DNA of 12,940 nt from CAYMUB01 sp964393545 (GCA_964393545.1 CAYMUB010000035.1:1-12940), one strand, 5' to 3'; positions 1-7,577 are shown, numbered from the stretch's first letter. Notes: generated by a model from the letters alone, not told the origin. Numbers and translations are program-made.

Positions 1-969
1 CCATAAACCAATTAAAGCAAAAGTAATAAACAAGCTGATATATAGCTTTATTCTAGAACCCTTTGCCCATTTTAAAGCTAGCGGATAATATAAATAGTCT
101 CTAATCCAATTAGATAGGGTTATGTGCCATCTTGTCCAAAACTCTCTAATTGAAGAAGAAATATAAGGATAATTGAAGTTTTCTGGAAATTTAAATCCAA
201 ACATGGCAGCCAATCCAATTGCCATATCAGTATAACCGGAGAAATCAAAATATAGTTGTAAAGTAAAACAAATAATTCCTAGCCAGGCAATTTCGCTGCT
301 CATGTTTTGTGGTGGAATGTTAAAAATCTGGTCGACAACCGTTCCCAAGGTATCAGCAATTAACACCTTTTTTGCCAAGCCGGATATAAATCTTGTAATT
401 CCATAACTAAAATCAGTCAAGGTATGTAATCGATCGTCCAGAAAATTTGAAATTTCACCATATCTGACTATTGGCCCAGCAATTAAATGTGGAAAAAGTA
501 GAAAATATAAGCTTAACTTGAAAAGGTTTTTACAGGGTTTAATTTTTTCTTTATAAACATCAAATAAGTATGAAAGAGCATGAAAAGTATAGAAAGATAA
601 GGCCAATGGGATTGCAATTACCGGTAATTGTATTGGTGGAAAATTAAGAGAAGTTATAAAAGGGTTAAGAATGCTTTCACCAAAAAAACCTAAATATTTA
701 TAATAGAATAATAGTCCCAAGTTCACAATTAAGCCAAGTGTTAAAAAAAATCCCCTTTTATTTTTTGATGATGAAATAAAAAGAGCAATAAAAAAATTTA
801 TAACAATTGAAGAAAAAAGTACTAATATAAAATCAGGAGATGAAAGAAGATAGAGCAATATACTAAAAGACAAGAGAATTATATTTTTAAAAATTTTTGG
901 AGACAAAAAATAAATTATTAGGATTACCGGTAAAAAAAACGAGAGAAAGAGATTCGCACTAAATAACAT
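1..969 (-). CDS. MBOAT-family O-acyltransferase (AlgI/DltB/PatB type), 3' end cut by window
   Basis: Translating the minus strand from ATG at 967-969 gives 323 codons with no stop before the window edge. It is a polytopic membrane protein with family landmarks: SFYTF...LSYLFDVYK (about 126-140), the FPHLIAGPIVRYGEI block (159-173), DFSGYTDMAIGLA (242-254), and NYPYISSSIREFWTRWHITLSNWIRD read in two parts (266-280, 281-291). The visible part ends at GLW-323, exactly where the family normally has the catalytic His of GLWHG, so that His lies just outside. Family members are about 450-500 residues, so roughly a quarter to a third is missing. MBOAT proteins move acyl groups across or at the membrane to an extracytoplasmic glycan. 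It is the last visible gene of the acyl-ACP operon, 26 bp after the SDR gene. A TATAAT at 981-986 on this strand lies 11 nt before the ATG and may give it its own promoter. Acyl donor identity is inferred from neighbours. Confidence 0.93.
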   Translation of the reverse strand, partial: MLFSANLFLSFFLPVILIIYFLSPKIFKNIILLSFSILLYLLSSPDFILVLFSSIVINFFIALFISSSKNKRGFFLTLGLIVNLGLLFYYKYLGFFGESILNPFITSLNFPPIQLPVIAIPLALSFYTFHALSYLFDVYKEKIKPCKNLFKLSLYFLLFPHLIAGPIVRYGEISNFLDDRLHTLTDFSYGITRFISGLAKKVLIADTLGTVVDQIFNIPPQNMSSEIAWLGIICFTLQLYFDFSGYTDMAIGLAAMFGFKFPENFNYPYISSSIREFWTRWHITLSNWIRDYLYYPLALKWAKGSRIKLYISLFITFALIGLW

Positions 970-995
970 ATATTAAAATTATTATACAAATGTCA

Positions 996-1688
996 TCATT
1001 TAATTTCTACATTCACCCCTGATTCATATTTTTTTGGATTTTCTACTATATCTAAACTTAGGTCTGCAATATCAATGGGATGAATTAATTTTCCACCCTT
1101 TCTTTTATTTCTCTCCATATCAATAAGTTTATCTGGAAAAACCTTGATTAAACTTGTATCCACGAAACTTGGTGAAATCCCAAATACAGAGATATTAAAT
1201 GGTTTAAGTTCCATAGCTAAACATTTAGTAAAACCAAGCAAGCCATACTTAGCACTAATATATGAGGACAATCTTGTAGATACAGGCCCAGATACCAATG
1301 CACTTAAAATATTAATTATTATACCGCTTGATTTAAGCTTCATTATAGGAACAATTGCCCTGGCAATATTTATTCCACCTATTAAAATAGTCTCTATATC
1401 TTCCCTAAATTCTTTTACTGATAAATTCTCAACTGTTTTTAATTTTAATGGAGGAGTCACAGAATTTATTACAATATCGATCCCCTTTTCCCTTTTTAAT
1501 ATGGATGAAATTACATTTTTTATATCTTTATTTATAGTAACATCACAATGGAGAATGTTTACATTTTGACTCTTTCCTTTTTTTTTATATGAAGTCAAAT
1601 AAACAGTTATCCCCTTTTTTTTAAATACGGAACAAATAGCCTGACCAATACCGCCACTTCCTCCAAAAATTAATGCAACCTGTCTCAT
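996..1688 (-). CDS. SDR-family oxidoreductase, 3-oxoacyl-ACP reductase (FabG)-like
   Basis: This 230-residue protein is about the normal length for a classical short-chain dehydrogenase. It has the Rossmann motif GGSGGIGQ (9-16), an acidic-strand CDV (48-50), Ser129 in NILSALVSG and the YxxxK catalytic pair Tyr143/Lys147 in SSYISAKYG. Two departures are visible. The usual NNAG motif reads NSVT (75-78), and the position of the catalytic-tetrad Asn in the fourth helix appears to be Ile101 (ETILIGG). The ATG overlaps the TGA of the MaoC gene by 4 bp, so translation is probably coupled. AAGGG lies 7 nt upstream of this ATG. In the operon it would reduce a keto group on an ACP-bound acyl chain; with no ketosynthase present, pyruvyl-ACP to lactyl-ACP is a plausible but unproven reaction. 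It could instead act on a sugar. Confidence 0.9.
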   Translation of the reverse strand: MRQVALIFGGSGGIGQAICSVFKKKGITVYLTSYKKKGKSQNVNILHCDVTINKDIKNVISSILKREKGIDIVINSVTPPLKLKTVENLSVKEFREDIETILIGGINIARAIVPIMKLKSSGIIINILSALVSGPVSTRLSSYISAKYGLLGFTKCLAMELKPFNISVFGISPSFVDTSLIKVFPDKLIDMERNKRKGGKLIHPIDIADLSLDIVENPKKYESGVNVEIK

Positions 1689-2116
1689 TCCAAAACCCTT
1701 ACCTTTGCATGTCCTCTGATGAAAACTTCTCCCTTAACAAAAACTTCTGTTTTTATATTTAATATCTTCAAAGTTTCAACTTTGTTTATCACAGTTCCTT
1801 TAACCATAAATTTTTGATTTGGATAAACAGGTTTTATAAATTCAATTTCCTGGCTTAAGTATAAACAATTCTTACCTGGACAATGCATACCTACTAGTGT
1901 AGAAAATAAACCCCCCATTAGCATACCATGAACAATATTTTGTTTAAAGATTTTCTGAGTGTGAGCAGGATTAATATGCAACGGGTTAAAATCACCTATA
2001 AGGTGTGCAAAAACTAAGATATCATCATTAGAAAAAGATCTCTTAAAGCTATATTTGGAGCCAATTTTTATTTCTGAAAAGGGAAGATTAGATGGACTCG
2101 GGAATTTATAATTCAT
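1685..2116 (-). CDS. MaoC-like hot-dog dehydratase/hydratase
   Basis: A single hot-dog domain of 143 residues, the usual size for (R)-specific enoyl hydratases of the PhaJ/MaoC type. The catalytic pair is visible as Asp42 and His47 in GDFNPLHINPAHT (41-53), followed by the family's QNIVHGMLMGGLFS block (about 60-73), where the hot-dog helix ends. The start at 2116 is chosen because GGAG lies 9 nt upstream. An in-frame ATG at 2131 would add five residues but has no ribosome binding site and overlaps the ACP gene by 26 bp. The protein probably adds or removes water on an ACP- or CoA-bound 3-hydroxyacyl chain. It is flanked by the ACP and SDR genes and overlaps both, which supports a shared pathway. 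It may dehydrate a glyceryl thioester rather than act in fatty-acid synthesis; that is inference. Confidence 0.88.
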   Translation of the reverse strand: MNYKFPSPSNLPFSEIKIGSKYSFKRSFSNDDILVFAHLIGDFNPLHINPAHTQKIFKQNIVHGMLMGGLFSTLVGMHCPGKNCLYLSQEIEFIKPVYPNQKFMVKGTVINKVETLKILNIKTEVFVKGEVFIRGHAKVRVLE

Positions 2117-2345
2117 CCGGTTTAACTCCATGTTTTACAAGAGCTTTTTTAATTTCTCCAACTGTCTTAACATTAATCACCTCATCCACAGTAAAACTTA
2201 TTTTAAACTCCTGTTCTAGCTCAGAAACAAGCATCAATCCGTTAAATGAGTCCCAGTTAGCAATACTATCAGGAGAACTCTCGTCATTAATATCTTTTTC
2301 TTTAACTCCTAAAACTTTGGATAAAATTTTTTCCAGTTTAGCCAT
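2106..2345 (-). CDS. Acyl carrier protein
   Basis: A 79-residue acidic, helical protein, the normal size for a free-standing ACP. The phosphopantetheine attachment site is Ser33 in NWDSFNGLMLVSELEQEF; the common DSL is DSF here. The downstream recognition-helix pattern and the later IKKALVKHG helix fit the fold. The start is ATG at 2343-2345, one base after the FkbH stop codon (TAGTATG); a TTG four codons upstream would overlap FkbH and is less likely. It overlaps the MaoC gene. The position between FkbH, dehydratase and reductase says it carries the acyl intermediate for those enzymes rather than serving bulk fatty-acid synthesis. A DltC- or peptidyl-carrier-like role is possible, as these domains look alike at this length. 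Confidence 0.93.
   Translation of the reverse strand: MAKLEKILSKVLGVKEKDINDESSPDSIANWDSFNGLMLVSELEQEFKISFTVDEVINVKTVGEIKKALVKHGVKPDEL
2126..2129 (-). promoter_or_regulatory. Ribosome binding site GGAG for the MaoC-like gene
   Basis: On the minus strand GGAG is followed by nine bases and then ATG at 2116. It lies inside the 3' end of the ACP gene and decides between two in-frame starts (2131 and 2116). The motif itself overlaps the upstream candidate ATG, which makes that start less likely. Confidence 0.55.
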
Positions 2346-2346
2346 A

Positions 2347-4071
2347 CTATTTAACAATTTCCTTTTCCCATATTTCTATCTCACCAATTTTATTAGTTAG
2401 TTTAAAGTTATTATTTTTATAAAAACCTTCTGCTGGAGCATTTTTTTCTGTCTTTATAAATTCTCCTATTAATTTTCGAACTTTTTGTTTTTTGGCTTCA
2501 GTAATTAAATGCAAGAGGATTGATTCCTCAACTTTTCTTCCCAAAACCCGACAACTCATTAAAAAACTATCAATTATCCATTCTAGGCCTTTCCGACGAA
2601 TAATTACTACTCCAGTTAAACCATAATCTCCAAATTTATCAATTACCTTAGCTGAAAGTACTAAATATTCATTACTAGAGGCAAATCTGCTGATATCATT
2701 TTCTAGATATCTTCTGGTTGTCATATTGAATTGATTGGTCTTTTGGCTTAACTGAGATATTCTTGGAATATTAAATTCATTTGCCTGTTCAATTTCAATA
2801 TTTACTTGTAAACTCTTGACAAATTCATCGATGTTAGAAACATTTTTTTCAAGCTCTTGTCTTTTCTTCTCCCTGATGTACATCTCCCCCCTATTTTTAT
2901 CTTCCTCTGTGATCTGCAGAGCATTAAAATCATTTAAGTTAAGTAAGGTATCCAAATAGAGAGATTTATCTTCGGGTAAATCAATAACTACTACCTTATT
3001 TAAATGCTTGCGGATCATATCTCTGTTGAATGGATCATCATCAAGAAACACAAAGCTATCTAGTCCAATATTTAACTCTTTTGCAATTGATTTCATATTT
3101 GTAACCTTATCTTGCCAATTTGCTTGAATTGCGGAAAAATGCTCCTCTTTGAGTACCATATATGGATGTGTTTTTAACACCTGCAAAACCTCCGTCAAAT
3201 TATTCCTACTGTTGATAGCAAGTATTACACCTCTTTGATGAAGAGACAGTAAATATTTTTGAAATTCCCAATAAGATCTACCTTCTGGAGTAGGTCCTAA
3301 TTGAATACCAGAAGTCCCAACTTCTCCCAAAATCCCTCCCCAAAGAGTGTTATCCAAATCTAAAACAAGACATTTTTTAGTTAACGAAACCAAGGGCTTT
3401 ATGTAACCTAAATATTCATCACAAAGTTCACTCAAATAATTTGCAGGTAATCTCATATCAGCCAAATAATACATTTTATAATCTATGGTATTTCTACTTC
3501 CCCTTTTTGAACAAAAGCTGTCATAGTCAAAAATCAAAAGATTGGGATCATCAATACTCATTTTCGATAGATTTTTATTAAGCTGTCTTATCGAATCCTG
3601 AAAACCAAACTCCTGTTTATTTTCTAATAATCCCAAAGGTGAATGATTGGGAATATTAAAATTGTGAATTATTATTTTGGCTTTTGAATTATTTTTTAAT
3701 TTAAGAATTAGATTTTTAATTTCATCAAATTTATTATTTATAAATTTTCTTCTTTTGATTGTTGTAAGTTGATAAGGATTCAACCAATAGTCTCCGAAAA
3801 AACTTATCGAGTCAATCATTAAAATTATCAAGTCAGAATCGAATTCATATAATTTACTTTTTGAATCAAATATTTCTTGATTATATTGATTATAAGGAGC
3901 TTGATATATTTTTGATCCAATTTCTTGTTTAAAACATTGTACAAATAAAATTTCATCTAACCCCTTTATTGTGAAACTAGAAAGTAGAGCTATATTCAGA
4001 TTTTTTTTGAACTTTTTTTCCTTGCTAATTAGAGATTTGTAGAGGGTTCTATAATCGGAAAAGGTAAGCAT
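2347..4071 (-). CDS. FkbH-like HAD-IIIC protein, predicted glyceryl-ACP loading enzyme
   Basis: 574 residues from ATG at 4071; a TTG at 4077 would add two. Residues 1-225 match the N-terminal region usual in full-length FkbH-like proteins. The HAD domain has DLDNTLWGG with Asp238, Asp240 and Thr242, the NS motif at 287-288, Lys322, and FLDDDPFNRD at 342-351. The C-terminal part has the family hallmarks LSQKTNQFNMTTRRY (441-455), KFGDYGLTG (479-487) and DSFLMSCRVLGRKVEE (501-516, Cys507) in a GNAT-like region. Characterised FkbH-type enzymes take 1,3-bisphosphoglycerate, remove phosphate and load glyceryl onto an ACP. It sits 13 bp after AcpS and one base before the ACP gene. No other PKS gene is nearby, so the product is probably not a polyketide but a glyceryl-type group for a glycan. 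Family assignment is firm; substrate is inferred. Confidence 0.93.
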   Translation of the reverse strand: MLTFSDYRTLYKSLISKEKKFKKNLNIALLSSFTIKGLDEILFVQCFKQEIGSKIYQAPYNQYNQEIFDSKSKLYEFDSDLIILMIDSISFFGDYWLNPYQLTTIKRRKFINNKFDEIKNLILKLKNNSKAKIIIHNFNIPNHSPLGLLENKQEFGFQDSIRQLNKNLSKMSIDDPNLLIFDYDSFCSKRGSRNTIDYKMYYLADMRLPANYLSELCDEYLGYIKPLVSLTKKCLVLDLDNTLWGGILGEVGTSGIQLGPTPEGRSYWEFQKYLLSLHQRGVILAINSRNNLTEVLQVLKTHPYMVLKEEHFSAIQANWQDKVTNMKSIAKELNIGLDSFVFLDDDPFNRDMIRKHLNKVVVIDLPEDKSLYLDTLLNLNDFNALQITEEDKNRGEMYIREKKRQELEKNVSNIDEFVKSLQVNIEIEQANEFNIPRISQLSQKTNQFNMTTRRYLENDISRFASSNEYLVLSAKVIDKFGDYGLTGVVIIRRKGLEWIIDSFLMSCRVLGRKVEESILLHLITEAKKQKVRKLIGEFIKTEKNAPAEGFYKNNNFKLTNKIGEIEIWEKEIVK

Positions 4072-4084
4072 AAGCAAGATGTTA

Positions 4085-4459
4085 CTATTTATTAATTAAG
4101 ATTGCCACACCTACTGCTCTTTCGATTTCATTGGAAAGACTAATTAAAACCTGATATTTTTTTGCTTTGTCCCAAACCAATCTTACTCTTGGAGCCCCCG
4201 AAGAATCATTAATAATTTCAATTTCCTTATAGCTGGGGATTGCATTATCAATCAAACTAAATGCCTTGATAACTGCCTCCTTACCAGCATATTTTGTGGC
4301 TAAACTTGAAGCTATATTTTTTTTGGAAAAACAATAATCAAGCTCGGAAATGGTAAAAATTCTGTTCAAGAAGTTATTTTCTCTGCTAAGTTTTAAATTC
4401 TTAAACCTACTAATATTTTCTATATCGATTCCAATCCCTAGAATTTGATTTTTTTTCAT
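4085..4459 (-). CDS. acpS: Holo-[acyl-carrier-protein] synthase (4'-phosphopantetheinyl transferase)
   Basis: 124 residues, the standard AcpS length. Visible motifs are GIGIDIENISRF (8-19) with the Mg-binding Asp12, the LATKYAGKEAVIKAF block (53-67) with Glu61, IEI...GAPRVRL (80-94) and LISLSNE (105-111). The usual SLSH reads SLSN. It transfers phosphopantetheine from CoA to the conserved Ser of ACP in the cytoplasm. It is the first gene of the operon that contains the ACP, so its obvious client is that protein. A perfect TATAAT lies 12 nt before its ATG. This could be the only PPTase in the genome or a dedicated second copy; the window cannot tell. Confidence 0.93.
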   Translation of the reverse strand: MKKNQILGIGIDIENISRFKNLKLSRENNFLNRIFTISELDYCFSKKNIASSLATKYAGKEAVIKAFSLIDNAIPSYKEIEIINDSSGAPRVRLVWDKAKKYQVLISLSNEIERAVGVAILINK

Positions 4460-4471
4460 TTTACTTAAATA

Positions 4472-4477
4472 ATTATA
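4472..4477 (-). promoter_or_regulatory. Putative -10 box (TATAAT) of the acyl-ACP operon
   Basis: The minus strand reads TATAAT, with 12 bases between it and the acpS ATG. Transcription would begin about six bases before the ATG. No convincing -35 hexamer is seen, and there is no room for a Shine-Dalgarno. It lies in a 53-bp divergent intergenic region. In AT-rich DNA such hexamers also arise by chance. Confidence 0.45.
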
Positions 4478-4500
4478 TAGTTTTTTTAATTCATTTCCTA

Positions 4501-4506
4501 TATCAT
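4501..4506 (+). promoter_or_regulatory. Putative -10 box (TATCAT) for the 810-residue membrane protein gene
   Basis: TATCAT matches the -10 consensus at five of six bases and ends six bases before the ATG at 4513. That puts the expected start point on or near the A of the start codon, which would make the mRNA leaderless. No clear -35 box is visible. Confidence 0.35.
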
Positions 4507-4512
4507 ACTATT

Positions 4513-6945
4513 ATGGAATTAGTAAAGCTTATTTTTATTTTTCTACTTATAACAATAGCGGGAGTATCAATTTCTAAAAGAATTTTTCAGGTTCCTAATA
4601 GAATATTTTTACTTGGATCTGGAATGTTACTTGGCCCTCTTGGATTACTTTTGACTGCAGGAATTACTTCTTATTTTTTTAAAGGCTTCACAGCACTAAC
4701 GGTAGTTTTTTTCTCTTATATAATATTTGCGATTTACTGGGGCAATTATCCTTTTAAACTTAAGTATATTCACTTCTTTAACTTTAGGCTTCTCAACAAA
4801 TCTAATATTCTACTTACCCTGTTACTTTTTTTCTATATTTATTTATTCTTTCTAATTTCCTCTACTTTTGATTTGGGTGGTGATGCGGAAGTTTATTTTG
4901 GCATCATAACATCTTTTGCAAGAGGCAATTACCCTTCATATCTTCCCTGGCAACCTCAATTTCTATCCTCGTATCATATGGGGGTTTTTATTGTTGAAGG
5001 AGTCATTTACGGCATTACTCAATTATCAATTTATAGCATCCATAGCTTTTTTTCAGCTTATATAATCTCTGCTCTTTTCTTACTTATTACCGGTATAACT
5101 AAGAAGATGTGCAACTCTGTGGTTTCTATTATTCCAGCAATTTTTGGAATTATTATGTTCGGAATTCCAATTATTTTGATAGGGGGTTATGGTCAGTTTT
5201 TTTCTAACTTATCACAATTAAGAAATTATCCGCAGTATGCAGATTTTATGGGTTCGCTGGCATCAGGCACTTGTGATTTTTTTGGCCACATATATAGAAA
5301 TTTCTATCCTTTTTCTTTGGCAACTTTTATTTTATCCTTATATTCCCTGTCTTTATATCAATGGAAGAGTATAAATAAAAAATATACTCTTGCAACTCTT
5401 CTTTTAGTTTTAACTATATCTATTGATGAATCATTTTTTCTACCAGAAATGTTTATGGTAGGTATTTACTTCTTGATAGATTTTCGAAAACATTCTTTAA
5501 ATAAAACTCTAAAATTATTTTTTTTACTTTTTATAATTTTTATTTCTTTATTCTTTTTAATCCAAAATTCCTTAAGGGATGCGATACTTAATCCCTCTTT
5601 GGAAAGTACCCGATTCAAATTCATTATTCCCGGTAATGCAGTAAAGAGCAACTACCCTAGAAAATTTACGTTGATCCCCGGAGATCAGGAGTATATGCAG
5701 TATTTTAACCAGCTAGAAGAGGAGCATCCAGGAAAATCAACAATTGGATATGTGCCCTTGAAATATTTCTGGAAAAATCTGGATCAACTTAAATCACAAC
5801 CTAAACATGCTGGAAACACTGTATGGATACTTCCAAATATATTACTTACAACAATCATTACGCTAGTTTTATCTTTACTTACAAGATCAACGATGGGGAT
5901 TTTATTTTCAATATCAGCTCTTATTACTCTACTATCTAGTCTTTTTACTGTTTATACCTTTTTTCCACCTACTTCAATTCGTTTTATTCATCAATCATCG
6001 CAACTTTTAAGTTTAGCTCTTGGATTTGTATTTATAAATCTATGGTGTAGGAAAGATAATAAATTTTTCAAAATTGGACTACTTTTATTAATTTTAAGTT
6101 TGTTTGGTCCCCATATTATAAGTTCCAATGCTCGTCTTATTAGTTTTTATGTTGCAAATTCTTCAAAAAATTACTTTGGTCCTCCTTCTTTAGCATATAG
6201 ATTTACACTTGAAAATATTAGAAAACTAATACCATACAATACACAGATTGCCTTTCTTTATAACTTCCCTTTAGGAGATAAGTCTATGGGGATGGTTGCT
6301 GAAGCAATGTCCCGCTTTGGATTCTTCGTTCCAGTTGCACCCCCTGATGTTAAAGTGGTAAGTCCTGAGGCAGCTTCAGAATGGCTTGATGTTACCTTAA
6401 GTCTTAATCCTCCCACACTTAAGCAGCTCGGAATAGAGTATGTGTTCATTCAATATCCAGCAGATAAAAGATTGGTAAATTACGGGGTTGATCTTTTAAA
6501 TCCTAATTTTTTCAAACCAATCTATGAGGACCAATTCGGTATCCTCTACAAAGTTACCCTCGTCTACTTAAATCTACCTAATCAACCTTTTTCACTAGAT
6601 TCTTTTATGGATTCTGTACCTAAAGGAAAAACAATCTATTTAGATACATTCGATCTTGTAGAACTTCGCCGAGGATTAGTTTTACGTTTAGCAAAAAAAG
6701 ACAATCTAATTGGACCGGGCTTTTCAGCTGGAGGCGATTATTTTCTATATATTGAAACTTTTCTTCCTTTCACTTATATTTGTGAAGCACCATATCTTCC
6801 TAAATGCTCTGTGAATGTAACTAAGGAATTTGAACCTTTAGATTATATTATTACTAAGCCTGATAAGAACATCAAGCAAATCTCTAATGATAATTTTACT
6901 AAGGTCAGGGAAACACCACTAGTTGTATTATGGAAAAGAAATTAA
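4513..6945 (+). CDS. Large polytopic membrane protein, GT-C glycosyltransferase-like, with C-terminal extracytoplasmic domain
   Basis: 810 residues. Many hydrophobic helices fill residues 1-350 and about 440-535. The first large loop after a helix at about 97-115 has FDLGGDAEVYFG (119-130), an acidic motif placed where GT-C enzymes carry their catalytic Asp; WQPQFLSSYHMGVFIVEG follows (146-163). The polar stretch 355-435 is probably a large outside loop. Residues 550-810 form a soluble tail with LKQLGIEYVFIQYP (636-649), a pattern common in the tails of YfhO/PMT-like membrane proteins. No specific family can be named from sequence alone. It is divergent from the acyl-ACP operon and shares its promoter region, and its 3' end overlaps a methyltransferase gene. 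It is a candidate sugar transferase, or acceptor-side partner, for the surface glycan. The role is inferred. Confidence 0.8.
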   Translation: MELVKLIFIFLLITIAGVSISKRIFQVPNRIFLLGSGMLLGPLGLLLTAGITSYFFKGFTALTVVFFSYIIFAIYWGNYPFKLKYIHFFNFRLLNKSNILLTLLLFFYIYLFFLISSTFDLGGDAEVYFGIITSFARGNYPSYLPWQPQFLSSYHMGVFIVEGVIYGITQLSIYSIHSFFSAYIISALFLLITGITKKMCNSVVSIIPAIFGIIMFGIPIILIGGYGQFFSNLSQLRNYPQYADFMGSLASGTCDFFGHIYRNFYPFSLATFILSLYSLSLYQWKSINKKYTLATLLLVLTISIDESFFLPEMFMVGIYFLIDFRKHSLNKTLKLFFLLFIIFISLFFLIQNSLRDAILNPSLESTRFKFIIPGNAVKSNYPRKFTLIPGDQEYMQYFNQLEEEHPGKSTIGYVPLKYFWKNLDQLKSQPKHAGNTVWILPNILLTTIITLVLSLLTRSTMGILFSISALITLLSSLFTVYTFFPPTSIRFIHQSSQLLSLALGFVFINLWCRKDNKFFKIGLLLLILSLFGPHIISSNARLISFYVANSSKNYFGPPSLAYRFTLENIRKLIPYNTQIAFLYNFPLGDKSMGMVAEAMSRFGFFVPVAPPDVKVVSPEAASEWLDVTLSLNPPTLKQLGIEYVFIQYPADKRLVNYGVDLLNPNFFKPIYEDQFGILYKVTLVYLNLPNQPFSLDSFMDSVPKGKTIYLDTFDLVELRRGLVLRLAKKDNLIGPGFSAGGDYFLYIETFLPFTYICEAPYLPKCSVNVTKEFEPLDYIITKPDKNIKQISNDNFTKVRETPLVVLWKRN

Positions 6946-7577
6946 TAAGAAACAGGCTATATAAAATTTGGGACCAGGTCCCAAAAGATTACTACCAAAA
7001 AGGAGTTAAGAGAAACATTTTACAAAAAATTTGGCATAAGAATAAGATCAGACATGCAATAGAAATAATTAAAAATATCTCTTTTAATAAATGCTTAGAC
7101 GTGGGCAGTGCTAGCGGATATATGATATCTGAAATTTCTAGGGCACACCCACACTCACAATATTTTGGTGTTGATGTTTATGATAAGGCAATTAAATATG
7201 CAAAGATTAAATACCCTCATATAAAATTTTACTTAGCACCTGCAGAAAAAATGCCTTTTAAAAAAACCTGTTTTGATCTAATACTAAGCTACGAAACTAT
7301 TGAACATGTTGAGGATCCCAAAAGATTTTTATTGGAGATAAAAAGAGTTTTAAAAAAGGATGGTACATTTATATTAGCTATGGATTCTGGCAACTTACTA
7401 TTTAGAATTGTGTGGTATTTTTGGGAAAATACGACGGGGAAGGTTTGGCAAGGGGCACATCTAAATGCCTTTCATCACTCAGAACTAGAAGAATTAGTTA
7501 AGAGTTTAGGCCTTAAAATCCAAAAAAGGATTTTCACACATTTTGGAATGGAAGTTATTCTATTACTAAAGAAGTAA
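6930..7577 (+). CDS. Class I SAM-dependent methyltransferase (Methyltransf_11/UbiE-like)
   Basis: 215 residues, one catalytic domain. Motif I is CLDVGSASGYM (55-65), the acidic ribose-binding residue is Asp82 in FGVDVYDKA, the adenine-side motif is PAEKMPF (104-110), and motif III with the post-III helix is FDLILSYETIEHVEDPKRF (115-133). The N-terminal 50 residues are basic, and no signal or membrane segment is seen, so it is cytoplasmic. Its ATG lies 16 bp inside the upstream membrane-protein gene, which indicates co-transcription. Its 3' end overlaps the convergent GT-C gene by 12 bp. The substrate is unknown; a glycan or a lipid-linked sugar is suggested by neighbours only. Confidence 0.9.
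   Translation: MEKKLIRNRLYKIWDQVPKDYYQKGVKRNILQKIWHKNKIRHAIEIIKNISFNKCLDVGSASGYMISEISRAHPHSQYFGVDVYDKAIKYAKIKYPHIKFYLAPAEKMPFKKTCFDLILSYETIEHVEDPKRFLLEIKRVLKKDGTFILAMDSGNLLFRIVWYFWENTTGKVWQGAHLNAFHHSELEELVKSLGLKIQKRIFTHFGMEVILLLKK

Noticed and set aside
1144..1569. Open frame of 141 codons on the plus strand
   Set aside because: It lies antisense inside the SDR gene, whose NAD and YxxxK motifs are clear; it has no ribosome binding site or recognisable domain.
1578..1622. T9 and T8 runs in the SDR gene as a programmed slippage site
   Set aside because: The frame is intact across both runs and they encode lysine-rich stretches normal for this AT-rich genome.
2092..2400. Open frame of 102 codons on the plus strand
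   Set aside because: It is antisense to the ACP gene and the ends of its neighbours, which carry well-defined motifs.
996..4459. Ordinary fatty-acid or polyketide synthesis cluster
   Set aside because: No ketosynthase, malonyl transferase or thioesterase is visible, and the operon ends in an MBOAT protein; a C3 acyl decoration fits better.
6258..6449. Short minus-strand open frame inside the 810-residue membrane protein gene
   Set aside because: It is antisense shadow coding without start signals; the same holds for 5466-5651.
7515..7534. Hairpin AAAATCC/GGATTTT as a rho-independent terminator
   Set aside because: The stem is AT-rich, lies inside the coding region 40 bases before the stop, and is not followed by a T run long enough to be convincing.
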